Assembly: GCA_021827445.1 (NCBI GenBank)
Contig: JAKAVW010000091.1
Coordinates: 1 to 9,940, forward strand
Source of the DNA: Pseudomonadota bacterium
Lineage (GTDB): Bacteria > Pseudomonadota > Gammaproteobacteria > Acidithiobacillales > Acidithiobacillaceae
Reading direction: 5' to 3'
DNA length: 9,940 nt
Both the position numbers and the translations under genes were made by a program. The notes below the pieces were generated by a model. That model was not told the origin of the DNA and ran no database searches. It was given only the letters and a program-made list of their open reading frames with translations. Each line of letters begins with the position of its first letter. Within the stretch, counting starts at the first letter, position 1. This document shows positions 5,774-9,940 of this stretch, piece by piece.

Positions 5774-7183
5774 TTATCGGGCTTGTGCCGCCCGCTCCCG
5801 GATCAGCGCCAATGAATCCCGTACCACCAGGTTCCCATCCCGCCATACCACCCGCATCAGGTCATCCCAGTCACCGCCTGCTTCGCCCATCCGCCAGGTT
5901 TTGATTTCGCCGGTCTCCCGGTTATGGTAGGTGCTCAGCAAGCCCTTTTTGCTGGTCTTTCCCGGATCTGTCACCGGAGCCTTGTATACGTCGCGCCAGC
6001 CATCCGGCATCAGGATGGCTGATGTCTTCATCGCCATTTTCTGAGTGTCGCGATTCACCTGCTGAAGTAGGGCTCCACCCATGCCAAAGGCGATGTTGTC
6101 CGCCGAAAATCCGTGCGCCCTGAGATCCATGAGAATCCCGCGAATGCTGGTTTCATTGATGCCGTCTCCGTAGATGATACGTGTGTGGTTTAGAACCGCG
6201 AAGCCTTTCCGGTTTTGTACGCTGCCAAAGCTTTTTTGTAGCATTTTTGCAGTAGCTCGTGCCATCTCCACCGGGTTCCCGGAGTCTGGCCGGACGATAA
6301 CCATTCCCTGGCTCGCTATAATCTCTTCTTTGAGGATGCCACCGAACAGATTTTCCACGGCATTGAAAATATCGTAGCTGTCGGCGACACAGGCGAAGAT
6401 TTTGCCGGGCCCGCCGAACTGCCGCAGCATATTCCGGTAGGCGTCTACTTCTCCTTCCTTGCCCCATGCGGTAATCGTCGAGTGTTCCGAAGCGGGAATC
6501 GAGTATCCGGCCATGGGTTCGTCATAATAGGCCCGCGCGTAGCGAATGGCCGACAGCGTGTCTGTACCCATGAAATTTACCAGGTGCGCCATGCCGCCGA
6601 TGCCGGCCGATTCCTCGCTGGACACGCCGCGCGCGCCGAAGTCATGGAGTTTGAACGGCAACTGACCTTCCGGGTTGTCGCTGGTCTCCTCCAGGTAGCG
6701 GCGGATCACCTGCCTGATGGACCAGGACTGGGTGGCGACCGTGATCGGATACCAGACGCGCAAGAGCATCGTTTCCATATAAGCCTCTAGCCATGCCGCT
6801 TCTGGATCGGTGGAGCGAACGGTGACCAGGGCGTTGTGGTTGGGTATCAGCGAGCCTTCCGGTACCGCGCGGATTTCCAGCGGTAAGCTACCGCAGTGCT
6901 GGTCGACAATGTGCCGCCAGCCAGCTTCATTGAACGGTTCGCCGTGTGCGGCCAGCAATTCCTTGGCCTCTTCGATCATGGGGTACGTTACCCGGGTCGA
7001 GAGGTAGCGCGCCAGGATGTACTGCAGGCCAAAGAACAACGTCTGATCGTAAATGCCGCCGCGCGACTCAATGTATCCAAACAGACTATGTGCGCCAGGT
7101 GGTAATTGCAGGTAGTGACTCGGCTTGTAGGAATCGGTGTCCAGGATGGGATTGTAGCTGGTGATATTCTGCTGCTGTTCCAT
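5774..7183 (-). CDS. nadV: Nicotinamide phosphoribosyltransferase
   Basis: A 469-residue cytosolic enzyme that joins nicotinamide to PRPP to give nicotinamide mononucleotide, as human NAMPT does; full length for the family. Diagnostic segments are all present (numbered from the chosen Met): TDSYKPSHY at 16-24 (Asp17/Tyr19, human Asp16/Tyr18), KLHDFGARG near 178-186, catalytic His234 in PASEHSTITAWG (human His247), VRPDSGNP near 297-304 (Arg298/Asp300, human Arg311/Asp313), YGDG near 338-341 and FGMGGALLQQ. The ATG at 7183 is preferred over the ATG 18 bases earlier because AAAGGAG lies seven bases before it on the - strand. The Nudix-fused NMN adenylyltransferase gene precedes it by 70 bases, the classic pairing that finishes NAD synthesis. 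This amide-preserving route is found in scattered bacteria and in some large phages. Confidence 0.97.
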   Translation of the reverse strand: MEQQQNITSYNPILDTDSYKPSHYLQLPPGAHSLFGYIESRGGIYDQTLFFGLQYILARYLSTRVTYPMIEEAKELLAAHGEPFNEAGWRHIVDQHCGSLPLEIRAVPEGSLIPNHNALVTVRSTDPEAAWLEAYMETMLLRVWYPITVATQSWSIRQVIRRYLEETSDNPEGQLPFKLHDFGARGVSSEESAGIGGMAHLVNFMGTDTLSAIRYARAYYDEPMAGYSIPASEHSTITAWGKEGEVDAYRNMLRQFGGPGKIFACVADSYDIFNAVENLFGGILKEEIIASQGMVIVRPDSGNPVEMARATAKMLQKSFGSVQNRKGFAVLNHTRIIYGDGINETSIRGILMDLRAHGFSADNIAFGMGGALLQQVNRDTQKMAMKTSAILMPDGWRDVYKAPVTDPGKTSKKGLLSTYHNRETGEIKTWRMGEAGGDWDDLMRVVWRDGNLVVRDSLALIRERAAQAR

Positions 7184-7253
7184 GGCAAAGCTCCTTTGCA
7201 TGATGCGATGACAGTCGGTCTATCCGTCTGCCGGGTTACAACGGGTGCGAAGA

Positions 7254-8291
7254 TTACACCCCACCTAAAAAACTGGCGCCGATATGCCAGTGGTCCTCGA
7301 ACATCTGCCCGTCCAGGGCATAGAAGTTGGACAGTGATACCCACTTTGCCCGCCGGGCATCGTCGCCGCCTTTGACCGGCGGGAGAGGTCCGTTCGGGAA
7401 CTCGAAGTGGAAGGCATGGGTGATAGTGCGCCCACGCTGGCTGCGGTCGGGATCGTCAAACACCCGGCTTCCGCGCATGGATCCCTTGAGCACCGGTACG
7501 GGCAGCTTGAGCCGGGTTTCTTCTTTCAGTTCGCGAATCGCCGCGTCGAGCAACCGTTCATCCTGACCCAGAAAACCTCCTGGCAGTGCCAGCAAGCCTT
7601 CGCTTGGCATGGCCCGCCGTTCGACCAGCAGAATATGTCCGCTATGCACCACGACAGCATCCACAGTAACGAATGTTGGTGGATAGGGGCAGGCCGCGTA
7701 TTGGTTCCGGTAGTTCTGGATGAATTGGTATTCCCGTACCAACGTCTTGAACTGTGGCAGTCGCTGGAACTCCCGCACGAAGTGCAGACAGGGTGCTGGC
7801 ATGGCGGATTCCAGAACCATGTCGGTACCCGGCCCATTGGGAGACAGGATCAATTCACGCAACTCGGTGGCGGAACGTCCCTCGAAGTTGGGCACCTCGA
7901 TCTGCTCCCATTGTGGAAATGCTTTTAGGTAGTAGGAACTCTCATCCTTGGAGTGACCGATAATGCCGACATGCTCCGCACCCACTTCTCGAACTGTCAG
8001 ATCCACGGCATCCTGCACGCCACGCAGCCAGAGATCTTCCAGGTAGGGGTAGTCTTTGATCGGAGTGATCCGTAACCGGCCACCGGCCTCCTGGAAATTA
8101 GCCCTGATCATGACCTCCCGCTCGCGGGCGGTAAAAGGGTTTTTCGGAGAGCGAACGCGATTGGCGGAACCCACCAACACCAGGACGTGTTTGGCGCGCT
8201 GGAGTGCGGATTGCAGAACAACGTAGTGCGAGTTATGGAAGGGCTGAAACCGCCCAATGAAAACGAGTAAATCGTATGTTTTTTCTGGCAT
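7254..8291 (-). CDS. nadM: Bifunctional NMN adenylyltransferase / Nudix hydrolase
   Basis: A 345-residue cytosolic fusion like Synechocystis Slr0787. Residues 1-180 are a nucleotidyltransferase that adds AMP from ATP to NMN, making NAD: GRFQPFHNSH at 13-22 is the HxGH-type ATP site (here H-N-S-H, Ser for the usual Gly), IGHSKDESSYYLKAFPQW at about 111-128 is typical of the fused family, and RSATELR at 139-145 is the second ATP motif. Residues 205-345 are a Nudix domain expected to cut ADP-ribose or related dinucleotides. Its box runs G239-x5-E245-x7-R253-E254-L-x-E257-E258-x-R260-L261, so all metal-binding Glu are kept but the usual glycine is Arg260. GTTCCTTCG-type spacing leaves a modest ribosome-binding site, AGGGGA about nine bases before ATG. 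It is the first gene of the - strand operon with nadV. Confidence 0.95.
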   Translation of the reverse strand: MPEKTYDLLVFIGRFQPFHNSHYVVLQSALQRAKHVLVLVGSANRVRSPKNPFTAREREVMIRANFQEAGGRLRITPIKDYPYLEDLWLRGVQDAVDLTVREVGAEHVGIIGHSKDESSYYLKAFPQWEQIEVPNFEGRSATELRELILSPNGPGTDMVLESAMPAPCLHFVREFQRLPQFKTLVREYQFIQNYRNQYAACPYPPTFVTVDAVVVHSGHILLVERRAMPSEGLLALPGGFLGQDERLLDAAIRELKEETRLKLPVPVLKGSMRGSRVFDDPDRSQRGRTITHAFHFEFPNGPLPPVKGGDDARRAKWVSLSNFYALDGQMFEDHWHIGASFLGGV

Positions 8292-8346
8292 CGAAGGAAT
8301 CCCCTATCGAACATGGTTCGGTGCCGGTCTTTCCAGCACTGGCATA

Positions 8347-8375
8347 AGTCTAGCATGCAACTCAATCTTCAACAA
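8347..8375 (-). promoter_or_regulatory. Candidate promoter of the NAD-salvage operon
   Basis: On the - strand, TTGTTG (8375-8370), a 17-base spacer and TAGACT (8352-8347) with TGC directly before it, an extended -10. It lies 56 bases before the nadM start and just after the stop of the upstream remnant. The -35 match is weak. Confidence 0.35.
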
Positions 8376-8377
8376 GG

Positions 8378-8587
8378 CTAATCGTCAAGTTCGGTGAAGT
8401 GCTCGAGCAGCATATCGGAAATCCAAATGTGAACTATGATGCCTGATATGCTCACGTTGAAAACAGGAATGATTCGCCCACTGAATGTGCCATCGGGGTT
8501 TTTGATTCTGGCTACTCGAAATCTTCCGGCTGAAAAACCCGAGCGGAAAGTTTTGCCAATCCGAGCAACGGATACAATCTGGTTCTG
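8378..8587 (-). pseudogene. Start-less coding remnant, unidentified
   Basis: A - strand frame open for 69 codons between TGA (8590-8588) and TAG (8380-8378) reads like the C-terminal end of a real protein, with segments such as RVARIKNPDGTFSGRIIPV and WISDMLLEHFTELDD. There is no ATG, GTG or TTG in the first two-thirds, so it cannot be translated as a normal gene. It is most likely the tail of a broken gene. I do not recognise the family. A competing frame on the same strand begins at an ATG near 8615 but stops soon. Confidence 0.35.
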
Positions 8588-8654
8588 TCACCCCTGATTC
8601 GGGGCATTGTCCGCATCAATAAAGTAGTGTGCATTCCGTATCATCCGGCTGCCC

Positions 8655-8907
8655 TCATTGTTCCGTTTCCAAAAAGAACAGTAACCGACCTAGCGGATCC
8701 TGCAACGACTCACCGAGCAACTCCTGCACCGCCCAGGCGGCCATCGCCGCATGGCCTGGATGGCGCAGGCAGAATCAAACGTCGGGCGCCCAATGCCGTG
8801 TGCTTTTCGTCGGTCATGTTGCCCTCAATCTCAGAAAAAGACCCCTCAGCATACTGCAGGCTGCCCAGAAACGGTCTGGGGTGGAGCCATTCACAAAGAT
8901 GCCTAAA
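8655..8907 (-). pseudogene. Frameshifted coding remnant, unidentified
   Basis: Two - strand frames join into one protein-like reading. The first, open from 8907, includes PFLGSLQYAEGSFSEIEGN and, from ATG 8817 with an upstream GAGGG, MTDEKHTALGARRLILP. It then degrades into Arg/Gly/Pro-rich text. A second frame takes over near 8760-8775 with HPGHAAMAAWAVQELLGESL and ends at 8655. A single-base shift would restore about 80 residues. The E frame on the same strand also gives a short plausible stretch near 8890. The family is unknown. Confidence 0.4.
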
Positions 8908-9166
8908 TCAGACTAAACGCTACTTGTCCGCTTTTCGTGGCGTGGCCGCCGTTGCCAGCGGAAGGAACAGCGTCAGCGGCACATCCCCCCATGCGTAAGG
9001 CCAGATCTACGAAAATTGCAGCATCGACCGCCACGAGAGTGTTAGTGCGTAACCCCGCAGTGCGCTGTCGCCATTGTCGTTCGAGCCCAATCATCGCGCC
9101 TAAAATAAAAGCCAAGAGTAAGTCCGATCCGGTCAGAAGAAGGCCATGCAATGGGCTGATGAGCAT
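8903..9166 (-). pseudogene. mgtC/sapB-family gene, truncated after about 60 codons
   Basis: MgtC-family inner-membrane proteins are usually about 220-240 residues. Here residues 9-61 match the conserved N-terminal part: LLLAFILGAMIGLERQWR, then TAGLRTNTLVAV and AAIFVDLALRMGG, with Asp48 where relatives usually have Gly. After Gly61 the reading becomes unlike MgtC (C-A-A-D-A-V-P) and stops at codon 88. The change falls at a run of six C (8985-8990; six G on the coding strand), and the next frame reads GDVPLTLFLPLATAATP for 20 codons, but that is not MgtC either, so both slippage and a deletion may be involved. The missing part covers the later membrane spans and the soluble domain. ATG 9166 is chosen because AAAGGA lies about ten bases upstream; the frame extends to 9244 without support. 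Confidence 0.75.
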
Positions 9167-9250
9167 CTTAAATAATTCCTTTGTTATGGTGGTTCGGTTA
9201 TGAGAGTATTTTAAATAAATTGGAACATTACGGAACAAATACATGGGTAA

Positions 9251-9755
9251 TCAAATACCTAATAAATACGCAAAATTTACTTCGAGTCGAATGATGCCCA
9301 CGAGAGCCGTTGGCAGATAGCCTCCGGGATGGACAATGACTTGCACGTCAGGTTGGAGATGAATGCCATGCATCAACCCAAAAATACCGGTCAACTCATA
9401 ACTGGTTTCGGCATGGGGCAACCCGCGCAGGCTGGCCCGCGAGAAGCCCACGGACAGGGAGTCTTTCGCGGAGCAAGGGATAAGCCCTGCCAGCCGCAGA
9501 CCGCCCCCAATATACCAAGGTACTGGATTGATGGGGTTTGGCGCTCCACTGAACCCCACCGATGAAGAGTACATTTCCCACGCTCCCCGATGCCAAGCCC
9601 CCCGCCAGATCGCTGACGACTTCTCCCTGGAACTTGGCTTTTGTGCTAAGGCCGGCCCAGAAGGACTGTGTGGTTACTGGTTCGTCGGCATGGGCAGAGG
9701 ACCATGTTGCCATCAGAATAAAGGCCACCACCAACCATGAATATAGACAGCGCAT
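9251..9755 (-). pseudogene. OprB-type carbohydrate porin with central deletion and frameshift
   Basis: OprB porins are outer-membrane sugar channels of about 400-450 residues. Here only the two ends remain, in different frames. The 5' part, ATG 9755 with GAGGAG seven bases upstream, has a clear signal peptide (MRCLYSWLVVAFILMATWSS, cleavage after AHA at residue 23) and the family's first strand, KFQGEVVSDLAGGLASG. The 3' part, in another frame from about 9574, matches the C-terminal strands: INPVPWYIGGGLRLAGLIP, then DSLSVGFSRASL, HLQPDVQVIVHPGG and LVGIIRLEVNFAYLLGI. About 165 codons are left, so roughly 250 are gone; the join lies near 9530-9578. It cannot form a porin. The mgtC remnant follows after 84 bases. 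Confidence 0.85.
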
Positions 9756-9940
9756 AATCACACTCCTCGCAGATGCCCGCCAGGGCACCCCCAAAAATCA
9801 GCGATAATGCTCCACAGCAGACCATTTCTCGTGAATGAATATCCGAAAAACAATGTTTCTGTTTACTGCCCAAGTTGTGGCACCTCCTCAATGAATCTGT
9901 ACCCTAATCAATGCATCCCGCGGGTAAAACCAATGGTCAC
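9756..9940. other. Upstream region of the porin remnant
   Basis: No gene recognised. A short perfect hairpin TGCCC-GCCA-GGGCA lies at 9774-9787. A - strand frame opening at a TTG near 9891 runs through it and into the porin gene in the wrong frame; it is judged a shadow. No confident promoter was seen. Confidence 0.4.

Noticed and set aside
7407..7928. 173-codon + strand frame inside nadM
   Set aside because: Antisense to well-conserved adenylyltransferase and Nudix motifs; no ribosome-binding site.
1..9940. CRISPR array, tRNA, rRNA or complete insertion sequence
   Set aside because: No regularly spaced repeats, cloverleaf-like segments, rRNA stretches or transposase frames with flanking inverted repeats were seen on reading both strands.

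Overview
The window looks like a chromosomal accessory stretch of a Gram-negative, probably proteobacterial organism. Evidence for this is a cytochrome bd quinol oxidase subunit with an E. coli-type long Q-loop, an OprB-type outer-membrane porin remnant, and a YfhL/Allochromatium-type ferredoxin. The mix of small redox genes would suit a sulfur-oxidising acidophile such as Acidithiobacillus, but that assignment is a guess from gene content, not a match.

Left part (1-3438, all + strand). The 3' three-quarters of cydA runs in from the left edge and ends at a hairpin terminator, with no cydB behind it. Then come an IsdG/HmoA-type heme-degrading monooxygenase, an unrecognised 127-residue protein, a glycine-repeat protein with one CxxC knuckle, a NifX/NifB-C-type cofactor-binding protein and a 2[4Fe-4S] ferredoxin. 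The last three form a small iron-sulfur/metal-cluster group of unknown purpose.

Middle (3439-5433). About 700 bases have no intact gene but contain the decayed C-terminal half of an RNase HI-like gene on the - strand, with one in-frame TAG, followed by a - strand terminator. Next is a multi-span DUF2157-like membrane protein (- strand). Upstream of it is a + strand promoter with a striking three-half-site operator (TTACGCA-N4-TGCGTAA plus a further GCGTAA) that drives only a short, doubtful reading frame.

Right-centre (5434-8380, all - strand). A probable operon for NAD salvage: nadM-Nudix (bifunctional NMN adenylyltransferase/Nudix hydrolase), then nadV (nicotinamide phosphoribosyltransferase), then a small histidine-rich membrane protein. 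Together NadV and NadM make NAD from nicotinamide in two steps. The Nudix domain may recycle ADP-ribose or act as a sensor.

Right end (8378-9755, - strand). A gene graveyard: two unidentified frameshifted or start-less coding remnants, an mgtC gene cut off after about 60 codons, and an oprB porin with its central part deleted and its two ends in different frames. No tRNA, rRNA, CRISPR array or insertion sequence was seen.
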